Below, in pieces: positions 42,828-52,986 of a DNA stretch of 64,000 bases (position 1 is the first letter of the stretch; every line of letters starts with the position of its first letter). Both the position numbers and the translations under genes were made by a program. Origin of the DNA: Myrmaecium sp. VS I D KN 1 (lineage: Eukaryota; Ascomycota; Dothideomycetes; Valsariales; Valsariaceae). The notes beneath the pieces are model-generated. The model saw only the letters and a program-made list of their open reading frames with translations. It made no database searches and had not been told where the DNA came from. Location: the NCBI GenBank assembly GCA_019775845.1, contig JADQAV010000001.1, forward strand, positions 124,001-188,000. The letters run 5' to 3'.

Positions 42828-45497
42828 TCAGTGCATTGGCTTCCTCGCCCAGCCATTCAGGCTCCTCCACGCGGAACCTTCTCTGGCACCTTCTTCCAAC
42901 ACCTGTACCACTCCGTCCAACGCCCTGCTCTCCTCGATGCCCCTCTCCAACTGTAGCTTCAACAACCACTTCTCCCATGCCCAAGCACCGACCATTCCAG
43001 TGATGCCCGCAGCTCCGGACGTGAGCCCTTTAAGAGGAGGGCGGCTGGAGCTCACCGTGCCATCCGCATCAATGGTCTTCTCCAGATCACCCTCAGCCCC
43101 AACGATCAAATTGTCATTCCACTTGGCGGCGGTCTCTCCAAAAGGCAATAGCATCCACGTGCGGCGGACATCGTTGAAGCCTGCCCTTCGTAACCGGGAA
43201 AGAAATGTCTTGGTCGGGTTCGACTCATAGCCCCGTGTTCGAAGGTTGTACGCAAACTCTACAGTCATGGCTTGGGTCCTAGTGCCAGGATGCAAGATCT
43301 CGGCGTCAAGCACAGAAAACTCCAGAATCCCTCCAGGCTTGAGGCAGCGGAAACATTCGGCGAGACAAAGGTCAAATTCATCATGGCCTTTTCCTTCTGG
43401 TCGTGTGCTTTTCAAGAGCATGTGCAGCGTGCGTGCCGAGATGACATCGAAATGCGCCGAAGGAAAGGGAAATGTCCAAAGGTTGGGTACTGTTGTGACA
43501 CGGTGGTTGATTGGCCCCTCGAGATCCGTTGAATGCATTTGGTCTGCAGTGTTGACTGTATAGACTGTGGTCGTAGGATTATCGATAGCAATTTTCCAAG
43601 CCCACGAGCATGCTGCTTCTCCTCCGACGTCAAGGAGGCGTGGAGACGATGTTCTAGCGAGAGCTCGGCATGATTGCTTGCTTAGCAGCCGGCCACCGTG
43701 CAAAAACTGCAAAGCCTGAAGAACCCAGACGGACGAACGGATCTGAGCAAGTGCCTGCTGTTCCAGTTGCGCACGAGCGATGCGCTCTTTAAGAACAGTC
43801 GGCTCATCGGTGTAAAAGCTTGACACGGGTCGAGGAGCCGAGGGACGCACGTAGTTGACAATGGAAAAGATACCCAGAAGCTGATTGCGATGTTCAGAGC
43901 CCGTACAGCGGCGGTTGAGATGGATATACTCTGCACGTGTCTGGCGATGAATGTAAACATCCGACTCGTGTATATTGTCCCAAAGGTATTCGAATCCTTC
44001 CACAAAAGTGTCGTTCTTCGTGATGGTCTTCTCAGATTCTGTCGGTGACTTCGGCAGATCGTCCATGAAGCGGACAGACTTCTTCGACGGTGACCCGTTG
44101 CAGCTATCCTGTGACTTCTTGCGACTATGGGGGGATTTGGGGGAAACACACTCCGCTGCTGGACGATCGGTGTCTCTCAGAGCCGCCAAGTATGCTTCCT
44201 GTGCTGACAACCAACTGGTAGTCCGGTCCAGGTTGATCACAGCGACTTCCTTGAGTTTTTGCTCATACCTCTCGTGGTACTCCACAACGCTCCTTCTTGG
44301 CTCAATCTCCTGAATTTCCAAGTTCTGCTCCTGCGGGGATGAAATGCCGCTGATATGAGTCGTGCCGGGGATAGTAGTGTCAAGCATGAGCTTATTCTCC
44401 TTCTCTGATTCAGTTGGGGAATCCTCCCATGGCACACCGTAAAAGTGTTCAGCGATGCTTGTAGACGGGGCCACATCCTCGGCTGGCCTCGGTGTGCACC
44501 AAGCATCCCTGGCTGGAGTCTCCAGTGAAGAGAAAAATCCTCCGGGCGAAGGTATTGATATTGGAGAGAAGCACTCCTCCGTATCAACGTCCTCCGGGGG
44601 TTCAATGAAGAAGACAAATTTCCGAGGTCCACGAATCTCTTGCATCTCAGCCGTTTCGCCTTCGGAAACCTCAACAACCGAAGAGGGTTCGCTCGCAACG
44701 CCTTCGTAGGAGATATGATGGAGGGTATCTAGAGCTCCCGGCTGCAGTTGAGCCGGCGGGAGCCACTCGGACTCTTGGTTCGCGAGCGTTTGAACGTCAG
44801 GCGTTGACGGACAACTAAGACTTGCCATCTCATCCGATGTAAGGCTTCCATCCAGCGAGGGGGGCGCGCTAGTAGCAGGGACTTGATTGCTATGAGCTGC
44901 AAGCAAGGACAGCACACCAGCCTTCGGCGTAAGCAAGGCGGATAATGGCGACTTCATCGGCGAGGTGGCCGACAGCGCGCCCATTTGAAACTTCTGGATT
45001 GTCGGCCACTTGGATGGAGAAGGAATCACAAGGGACGGATATCGATTCCGGCTGCTTCGAGCGCTGCTAGTTGTGCTGCTGTGAGCAGAATCTGCGTCCT
45101 TCTTGACAGATCGGGAACACTTCAAGGGAACTTCAGGCGCCTCGTCTTCAGAGACGTCGTAGAGGTCATCGAAGTAGCCTTGAGGCTCTTGTGGTGATCG
45201 CTGACCGGAGTAGTCCTCGGAAGAGTCGGAGACTGGCGAGGCGGCTTCCCTTTGCTCCTGCAGTCTTTGGAGGTCTTGAAGACCTCTCGGGGTTGGGAAG
45301 TCCTCGCTGAATGTCGGCGAGACCATCGCAGGCTTACCGAGGAGATGATAGGGGAATGAGGGCGAGGTGACCTGAGGCTCATCTTCAATTATAGTATTAA
45401 AGGTGTATCTCCGATCCAGCGGAGAAGATGGATGTGTGTGACCATAATAAGAAAGTCCTGGGTTAAAGACTGTGGTTGGCAGGGTGGAGGGACCCAT
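42828..45497 (-). CDS. Large protein with C-terminal SAM methyltransferase-like domain
   Basis: Single exon, 889 aa. About 600 residues are disordered, Ser/Pro/Glu-rich and dotted with possible proline-directed phosphorylation sites (SPTESEK, SPSPKSP-like). From about residue 610 a class I methyltransferase fold appears: LLDVGGEAACSWAW (motif I), FDVISARTLHML, CLAECFRCLKPGGILEFSV and FLSRLRRAGFNDVRRTW. Motif I is weak for SAM binding (D-x-G-G-E rather than the more usual G-x-G run), so activity is unproven. Such long-N-terminus methyltransferases are common and uncharacterised in filamentous ascomycetes. The ATG at 45497 (MGPSTLP) is the first in-frame ATG; an upstream TTG is not used. Confidence 0.7.
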   Translation of the reverse strand: MGPSTLPTTVFNPGLSYYGHTHPSSPLDRRYTFNTIIEDEPQVTSPSFPYHLLGKPAMVSPTFSEDFPTPRGLQDLQRLQEQREAASPVSDSSEDYSGQRSPQEPQGYFDDLYDVSEDEAPEVPLKCSRSVKKDADSAHSSTTSSARSSRNRYPSLVIPSPSKWPTIQKFQMGALSATSPMKSPLSALLTPKAGVLSLLAAHSNQVPATSAPPSLDGSLTSDEMASLSCPSTPDVQTLANQESEWLPPAQLQPGALDTLHHISYEGVASEPSSVVEVSEGETAEMQEIRGPRKFVFFIEPPEDVDTEECFSPISIPSPGGFFSSLETPARDAWCTPRPAEDVAPSTSIAEHFYGVPWEDSPTESEKENKLMLDTTIPGTTHISGISSPQEQNLEIQEIEPRRSVVEYHERYEQKLKEVAVINLDRTTSWLSAQEAYLAALRDTDRPAAECVSPKSPHSRKKSQDSCNGSPSKKSVRFMDDLPKSPTESEKTITKNDTFVEGFEYLWDNIHESDVYIHRQTRAEYIHLNRRCTGSEHRNQLLGIFSIVNYVRPSAPRPVSSFYTDEPTVLKERIARAQLEQQALAQIRSSVWVLQALQFLHGGRLLSKQSCRALARTSSPRLLDVGGEAACSWAWKIAIDNPTTTVYTVNTADQMHSTDLEGPINHRVTTVPNLWTFPFPSAHFDVISARTLHMLLKSTRPEGKGHDEFDLCLAECFRCLKPGGILEFSVLDAEILHPGTRTQAMTVEFAYNLRTRGYESNPTKTFLSRLRRAGFNDVRRTWMLLPFGETAAKWNDNLIVGAEGDLEKTIDADGTVSSSRPPLKGLTSGAAGITGMVGAWAWEKWLLKLQLERGIEESRALDGVVQVLEEGAREGSAWRSLNGWARKPMH

Positions 45498-46875
45498 ATT
45501 GGCTGAGCTCTGCTCCGCCGCGCCTTGAGACTGTGTGCGCTGCAAATTTGAGATCCCAAAGAAACAGACTGGGGTGCTAGTTGTATGGCAGGGGCCCTGA
45601 AGTGAGAGTGTATATGTTGCAACAAATGTATTAAAGCTGTATGTTCAAAGCCGATCAACGGTCTGGTAAATAGAATGGTAAGCAAAAGGGAGCACTTCGG
45701 TCAACGAAGGCCTTGGGTGGAAGGGAAAAAGAGGGTTGATAGAAGGAAGCAGCCGTGGCAGCAAAAGCGTAGGAAAGAAATGCGGCACGGGAAGGAGTTT
45801 GTTTATGAAGGCCAAACAGGCGGACCGCCACTGCTGCTCGGGTAGATCATGGTGTATTGCACCCAGCTGCCGAATCATGACTGCCCGGATGAAGACGTAC
45901 GATGGTGGACAGGCGGCTGGCGGAGCGGCTCTTTGGGCAGGTCACAGCATGGCGACCCAATTTTCTATCGCGTGGTTGGTTGATGAGGACATGGTACCTA
46001 AATTGGCACGGCTGAAATAGGGAGGCCAGCGAAGCGCCAACCAGATTCTTCCTGGCGGGCGCATATGGGACGCAGGCGCTGGCAGGGTGGAGGAGGTGAG
46101 CGGAGGGAACAAAGAAGGCGTTTCTGGGCCGTGATTGGTGCCGAGGCCTGCAACCGCCGGGAGGTGCGTCAACCTCCACTGGACGTTGCTCAGCGCTGGG
46201 CGCTAAGACGTCGCTGTGCCGCCATCGAGCTGTCTCCCCCCAGAGCATTAATATCGGCTCTGACCATGCCTTGGACGTGTTTCGATCCTGAGTCTGACTC
46301 TCGCTCCCGCTGGGCTCTAAGCCTCCACCGCCCTGGTACTACGACGACGACGACGTGAGTCAGTCATGATAGGAGAACCGGACGAGACAGCGAGCGAAAC
46401 AGAACAGATACCGTTTGCTAGACGGGAGTGGACGCAGATTGAGGCAGGGACGAAAGTAGAGAGAGACGTGGGCATGGCTTGACACATGTAAGAAAGCTGT
46501 GCGGAGAGAAGGTGGTATGTGGATGGGAGAGAGCGAAAGATGAAGACGATGTTAGGAACGAAACGGATGAGCTCAGATCGATTGATTGCTGCCTTTCTGC
46601 CTTTCTGCCATTCTGCCTTTCTGCCTTTCTGCCTTTCTGCCTTTCTGCCTGCCAGCCTTGCCCCGCTTGTTCAGGTGGGGTGGCCGGTTGGCTTGCTTGG
46701 CTCTTCCGTGCCCCTCCGCCCTATTCGAACAACGTCAGGGCCGGATTGACAACTTTCCTCCATCAATTACTTTGCGTTCTTTACAGCTCAGCGTCTTGTC
46801 TTCACGCCCATTACTTCCTCACGACCATACCGACCGTCCTCCGCCACACATCACAACCCGAACCGCTCGCCCAGC
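45498..46875. other. Divergent intergenic region, methyltransferase-like / RPE1
   Basis: No supported gene in 1.4 kb. It contains an ATTGG (CCAAT) element near 46136, a (CTGCCTTT) minisatellite at about 46588-46652 and a C/T-rich RPE1 leader. Frames across the minisatellite encode Leu/Pro/Phe/Cys repeats in all three phases, an artefact of its 8-bp unit. Confidence 0.5.
46588..46652. repeat. 8-bp tandem repeat (CTGCCTTT, about 8 copies)
   Basis: Eight near-perfect head-to-tail CTGCCTTT units, one with CCATT in place of CCTTT. The array lies about 225-290 bp upstream of the RPE1 start codon and may vary in length between strains. Confidence 0.92.
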
Positions 46876-48263
46876 ATGTCACCGCCCGCCATCATCGCCC
46901 CCTCCATCCTCTCCGCGGACTTCGCTGCGCTCGGGAAAGCATGCGCAGACACGATGTCGCAAGGCGCCGGTATGCTTGTCACTTCAACACCATCATCACC
47001 ACCACCGCCACCACCGGGAACGTTCGCAGCATGCAGGGGGAGAGTGAGCGTGGTGGAAATGAGAAGTGGGAAGAACATTCGCTGAGTCTCGATGGCCAGA
47101 CTGGTTGCACGTCGACATAATGGACGGTCACTTTGTCCCCAACATGACCTTCGGCGCTCCCGTCGTGACCAAGATCCGATCGCACGTCGAACGCCCCTCC
47201 AGCGCTTACGGACGGGGAACCTTTGACTGCCACATGATGATCGCCGAGGTACGGTTTGCATCCCTGTGAACACTTTTTTTCTTTCGTCTCCACCGTAACT
47301 TGCCTTACCCCTGCCGACGTGACAGTACCATGCAACTGCCGGTTGTAGCAGGCGCTTCGGCTTCTTTCTTTCACCACCATCACTGCATTGCCGCCCATTC
47401 TGGCCCTCAATATCTCGACTGCACCCCCCTTTAAGCTTGTTCCTCCTTGTCGTAATCAATTAATTGCACGTTTCCTTGCGCAAGCATGTGCCATAAGCGG
47501 ACTACGCTAACCTCACCGATTTCCATCTCCAGCCCAAGCGATGGGTACGCGACTTCAAGAAGGCCGGCTGCGACCTGTACTGTTTCCACTACGAAGCGGC
47601 CGTCAACAGCACTGCTGCCGACTCGCCCTCCGCGACCTCGGACCAGAAGACCAGCCCGAAGGAGCTGATTCGCTTCATCCACGAGGAGGGCATGCAGGCC
47701 GGCATCGCCATCAAGCCCTCCACCCCGGTGGATGTGCTCTGGGAGATCCTGGCGAACCCCAACGACGTTGAGAGGCCGGATGTGAGTCGCCACCCGATCT
47801 TCGAGAGGGACATGCGCAAGTGGTCACGAGGACGGGAAGAAAGCAAGGGCGATGAGACCGTTGCTGCAACAATATATTGCAGCGCTTAGCAATTCCATCA
47901 AAGCACCGGACAGCTTCTCCCTCCATCTGACCACTCCTCCAATCTTCCGACTGCCCCGGACCGCATGGGAGAAGAACGGATGCTAACTTGCTCGTCATGC
48001 AGATGGTCCTCGTCATGACGGTCGAGCCCGGCTTCGGCGGGCAGTCCTTCATGGCCTCGGAGCTGCCCAAGGTCGCCGCCCTGCGCGAGCGCTACCCGGA
48101 CATGCACATCGAGGTCGACGGCGGCCTGTCGGAGAAGACGATCGACCAGGCCGCCGACGCGGGCGCCAACGTCATCGTCGCCGGCTCCGCCGTCTTCGGC
48201 GCCCAGGACCCCGGCCAGGTCATCGCCAAGCTGAGGGAGGCCGTCAACTCCCGCCGAAGGTGA
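46876..48263 (+). CDS. RPE1: Ribulose-phosphate 3-epimerase
   Basis: Exons 46876-46969, 47100-47248, 47533-47781 and 48003-48263 give 250 aa, the family length. Signatures: [13 protein letters not shown] near the start, [40 protein letters not shown] and [10 protein letters not shown], with the metal and catalytic His and Asp residues in place. The TIM-barrel enzyme interconverts ribulose-5-P and xylulose-5-P in the cytosolic pentose phosphate pathway. Introns 2 and 3 are long for this window (284 and 221 bp). Coding exons are very GC3-rich, which fits a well-expressed housekeeping gene. Confidence 0.95.
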
Positions 48264-49162
48264 CTCGGATGCAGGATCGGTGGCCGGTTGTAGATATAGA
48301 GAGATGTTGTAGGCAGAAAATTTAATAGACCTTGTGATAGCAGACGGTAATCGACTTGCCAGCGTTAGCGTTCGTCCGAAGGGCTCGATTGTTGAGGGAG
48401 AAAACGCCCATGGCATGAGGTACATACAGTATATACTGTACAGTCCATATAAGATAATCCTTCCAACACCGAGTCCCTCGAACCCCAGCGATAGATTCCC
48501 CATTTTTCATTTATCCCTAATACTCCTCGACCCTACCCACGCTTTATATACAGAGCCAGACGTTCCGCCACCAGCAAGAAGGAGAAGAAGAAGAAGGAGA
48601 TCTCGTTTCGACGAGAACCCATCATGGGGGAAGACATGGAAGAGAACAGAGCGCGGGGAAATTGAAAATACATCCCACGCGTTCAACATGACCACATGGA
48701 AAACACCGCCATCATTTCATCCCGAACCGAAACACGTACCGAATCCCGCTCCAGCGATTCTGGATAGAAATAAGGGTGGAAGGGGAAGAAAGCAAAACGA
48801 GGAGGGGGATGCGAGATGCCGTGAACAACAAAATAGACAGAATACCGAAAATCTAGAACGCTTTTGGAGTGGAGGTGACAAAAGAAGAAGGAAAGAAGAA
48901 GAAAAGAGGGGGTTGAAATCATACGCCCGGCGGAACTCCTGGATATGTGTGCAATGCCGTATTTTCGCAGAACATCGATCCCGTCTCGTCAATAGAGATT
49001 ATTAAAAGTATACGCGCGATAGACGGTTGATCGTCCTCTGGGTTGTTTTTTATCGTCGTGAGCGGCTCTTAAGTCGCGGCAGTCTAACTCCAGAGGAGCG
49101 TGACTGATGCGCAGCGAATAGTCGTGATTCTTGCCTCACCGATCCCATCCCCACGAAGTGCA
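48264..49162. other. Convergent intergenic region, RPE1 / MFS transporter
   Basis: No supported gene in 899 bp. Contains A/G-rich runs (48.56-48.61 kb, 48.88-48.91 kb). An open frame at 48334-49005 is basic and low-complexity with no domain and is treated as chance. Confidence 0.5.
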
Positions 49163-51151
49163 TCACGGTTCGGGAGGCACGCCAGAATCGTTGAGTTTCC
49201 GCTGGGCCCGCTCGGCCTGCTTGGCTCGCCGTTCCTCATCCTGCTCCCGCTTGCGCTCCCGCTCGGCCTCGATGCCGGTCTTCGTCTCCTGGTGTGCGCG
49301 GGACAGCTGCTTCTTCCCGACCAGGAGCGACACCAGGATGCCAACGCCGCCGAAGGCGCAGAACATGATCCAGTCGCGGCTGAGCGACTCGGCGAACGCT
49401 TGACGGGCCACCGCCCGCTGGGCTGGGGGTAACGCCTGCACGATGCCGACGTTGGCTCCCGCGTTTCCACCGCCGAGCTCCGTGGCAATCTTCGACCCCA
49501 GCGCACGCACCAGCATCGACGCGTGGTTCTTCATCTCGTTCTGGAAGACGACCTCGCCGATGACCACGGAGATCGAGGTCGCCAGGTTTCGGGTGAAGCC
49601 GAAGGTCGCGGTCGCGGTGGCGATGTCTCGCGGATTGACCATGTTCTGCAGAGCGATGAGAGGAGCCTGGAAGTTCGGCCCGACGCCGATGCCGGCCACG
49701 ATTTGGTAGAAGATGATCTTGACCAGAGGAGAGGATTCATCGAAGTCAATGAACAAACCAAAGCCGGCGGTCATGATTGTCATGCCGAACCAGATCGCGT
49801 AGCGATACTGACCGGTCCGGCGGATCCACAAGCCGGTGAGTGCAGATGCGAAGGAAAGCGCCAGAGCGTACGGAAGCAGATGAACGCCTGATGAAAGCGG
49901 CGAATGTCCCAAGACCGCCTGGAAATAGAGAGGCAGATAGTACGAGCCGGAGATAAAGACGGTAGACTGGAAGAAGCAAACGCCCAGGGCGGCGAGGTTG
50001 CTGCGATGCTTGAAGATGCGGAGGGGCATGATGGGATAGATGGCGACCTTCCACTCAATCAGGACGAAGATGCCGAGCGTGATGGCGCCGAAGATGATGA
50101 GACAGATAACGGCCGCAGAATTCCATGGGTAAGTAACGCCGCCGAATTCGAGGCCGAACAAGAGCATAAGGGTACCGCCGATGACCGTCAAAGCGCCAAG
50201 CCAATCGATGGCCTTCAAACCCTCCATCAGCGGTGTCTTGGGCGTGTGCAAGTCCAGGACGAAGAGGAGGACAAAGAAGGCGAGGCCATCCAAGGGTAGG
50301 TTGATATAGAAACACCACCTCCACGAAACCTTCTCCGTGAAGGCGCCGCCGATAACCGGACCTACCGCACTGGCGAGAGCCCAAACGCCACCTGGTTTGC
50401 GTTAGACACATTTACGTCAATAGACGAAGAGTCGGAGGGATGACTAACCGATAATGCCATAGTAAGCGGCGCGCGACTTCATGCTGAAGATGTCGCCGAT
50501 GCAGATATTGACCAGGACAACAAGACCGCCGCCGCCGACACCTTGGATCGCACGGGCAGCGATGAGCATGGCGATGCTGTTCGACAGGGCCGCGATGAGC
50601 GAGCCGACCATGAAGACGACGTTGGCGACCAGGAGGACGGGTTTGCGGCCGAAGATGTCGGAAACCTTGCCCCAGACCGGCGTAGTCGCCGCGTTCGCGA
50701 GGAGGTAGCCGGATCCGATCCAGGTATACCCCGCGGTGGAGTGGAAATGCTCTGATATCGTCGGCAGAGCGGTTGTGATGATCGTCTAGGGGTATACCAA
50801 TCAGTTCTGCTTTGAGGCGCGCCTTTCGCAGGTACTACAACTACTCACAACATCCAGAGCGGCGAGGAAGACGGCCATGCCGAGGGCGCTCATGATGAGC
50901 GCGATCTTAGCTCGCGAGCGCGTGTGCGTTCCAGCATCCGGCGGCCGCTGGGGGAGTGCGGTCTCGTTGGGAACGGGCTCCTCTGGCTCCTTGGACTTGT
51001 CGGACACATCCTCAACGGGGATGTCGCGGTCGGTGTCCACGTCGGTGAAGCTGGCCTTGGGCGGCGGCACGCGGCCACTGTTGGTGGAGCGCGAGCCGAC
51101 GTCGTCGAGGTCATCGAGCTCGACGTCTTTGCCTTCGACCGCGGAAGCCAT
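49163..51151 (-). CDS. MFS exporter, DHA2 (14-helix drug:H+ antiporter) type
   Basis: Exons 51151-50849, 50785-50449 and 50391-49163 give 622 aa. An acidic cytosolic N-terminus (about 85 residues) is followed by about 14 hydrophobic helices. Motif A-like [10 protein letters not shown] and motif C-like SAVGPVIGG are present, with [12 protein letters not shown] before the extra central helices typical of the DHA2/DHA14 group. A charged Arg/Lys/Glu-rich cytosolic tail closes the protein. Members export toxins, fungal metabolites or basic amino acids across the plasma or vacuolar membrane. The substrate cannot be read from the sequence, and no biosynthetic cluster is adjacent. Confidence 0.88.
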
Positions 51152-52986
51152 CTGGGTGTTTTGGCAGGGGTCCTACGGGGGGAAGTGGCGGCGGTGACGA
51201 TGACGCCGAGGGTAATCCCCGGGGCTTCAGACGAGACGAAAAGATGGACTCGGCTGGGATGACCAGTAGCTCACTCTACAGCGGCGTGATGTGAAGACTA
51301 ACGGGCAATACACCGTGGTCCTAGACTAAGATATAAGAGCGTGTGATTCCCACCGCAGGCAAGGGAGTGGCGCTGAGGAGTCCGAAGGGAAGAAACCTTC
51401 ACCGACTGGAGTAGCAGTCCGCGAAGAAAGATGCTACGGGTCTAATCTGAACCCGGTTGGGGGAGAAGGAGGAAGAGGAGAAGAAGGAAGAAGAGCAGCA
51501 CACAACGTCTGGTATATGACTGGGACGAGTTAAGTCCAAGTCGGGGGGAGAAGAAAAGGCAAAGGGGAAGTCGGGTCGGTGATAGGACAGCAATGTCCGA
51601 GGGGGGGAAAAAGTACACACAAGTGTACAGAACGTTGAGTGGAACACAAAGTTCGACGAGGGCGGTGGGGAAGGCGAAGGGGGGCTAGCACTCTACCTAG
51701 CCCAGCCGACGGTTAGCGTGCCGTCGGGGGGATCTGGCCATCTGCCCGCCCAGGGAAACGGGAAGATGAGGGGAGCTCCAGCCTCCAGGGCTGCCTGTGC
51801 CGCGACCCGAGCAAGGCAGGCAAGTCCCTTCCGAGGAGGAGTGCGGGAAGCCTCCCCACCTCTCCACCTCTTCCACCTCCCCCACCTCTCCGCCTTTGCC
51901 CATCCTCACATCTGACGCACCCCACTCACTATCAATCTACGTTCCACTTCCTCAAGTCCATCTCTCGACGAAACAACGTCACGGTCTACCCCCCGGAGGA
52001 GGAGACGGACGACGAGTACAGCAAACCAACCTGGCGCAGAGGTCGTAAGTGAACTATGAACTACTAGTACTATGTATGCAATATACTAGGGGACCTGATG
52101 ACGTTCACGGTTGCATCGCAGCAATGGTGCAGTTACCAGTGCATGTCCCCGGCGGTCTGTGGCACTCCCTGGCAAGCACCTTTTGTGGGACGCACCACTC
52201 CATGTACACAATCAATCACTCCGCCTTTTCGTTCTTTTCACGGCCCCCCACAGAATTCGACTGCTGCTCGCCGCCTTGTCAGTCAGTGTAACAAAGCCCG
52301 ACAGAGAGGGGGTTGATGACCAAATGGAAACACTTATTCGGAAAAGCTCCGTGCAGTGAAATGTGCCCAAAGAAGAAGACAAAGAGAAGAGAAAGAAGAT
52401 GGCTACCTTGCCAACAGCTGCAAATCAATTGCCTTCTCAACTGGAACGCATGCGGACCAGTCCGCTGCCATCCCCTTTATCCTTTATATAGCACACAAGC
52501 TGCAAGAAGCGCTTCCACGCACCTTACCACCTCCTGCTAAACCCCCTCCCAAGTACATCTGTAACAATTACTAGAATCCCCCGCCTCGACGATGATAACG
52601 TTCCGTACCAAAACAAGGGGATCTGGGTATCTATCTGCATGTAGCCAAACAACGTCGTCGGACTCGGCGACAAGAAACATAAAAGAAGGGGAAAGGAAAC
52701 GAAAGAAAAACAAGAAACGGAAAACATATGAAAGCTCCTCATACCCATCCCGTCCCTCCCCCTCCCCAAAAGTAACTGCCGCCGCACAGCAGCACCGGAC
52801 AAAGGAAAAAATCCGAAGGGAAGTTAAATGAGCGAAGATGTTGTCGTCCCCAGGGACAAGAAAACCCACCAGGCAGGTCCTCCAAAGGCGCGGAGAAAGT
52901 CATACGTCATCTCCCAACAAATAGGAAAAGATATTAGAAGATGGTATCCAACCATGTAAACTCCTCCATGTGCGAAGAAACCCCCA
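51152..52986. other. 1.8-kb intergenic region, MFS / kinesin-3
   Basis: No supported gene. Holds the MFS promoter (right of 51152) and the kinesin 3' UTR (left of 52987). Purine-rich runs occur near 51.46-51.56 kb and 52.68-52.73 kb. Short frames show no domain. Confidence 0.5.

Noticed and set aside
48334-49005. 223-codon plus-strand basic frame after RPE1
   Set aside because: Low-complexity A/G-rich DNA with no homologous domain; most likely 3' UTR or intergenic.
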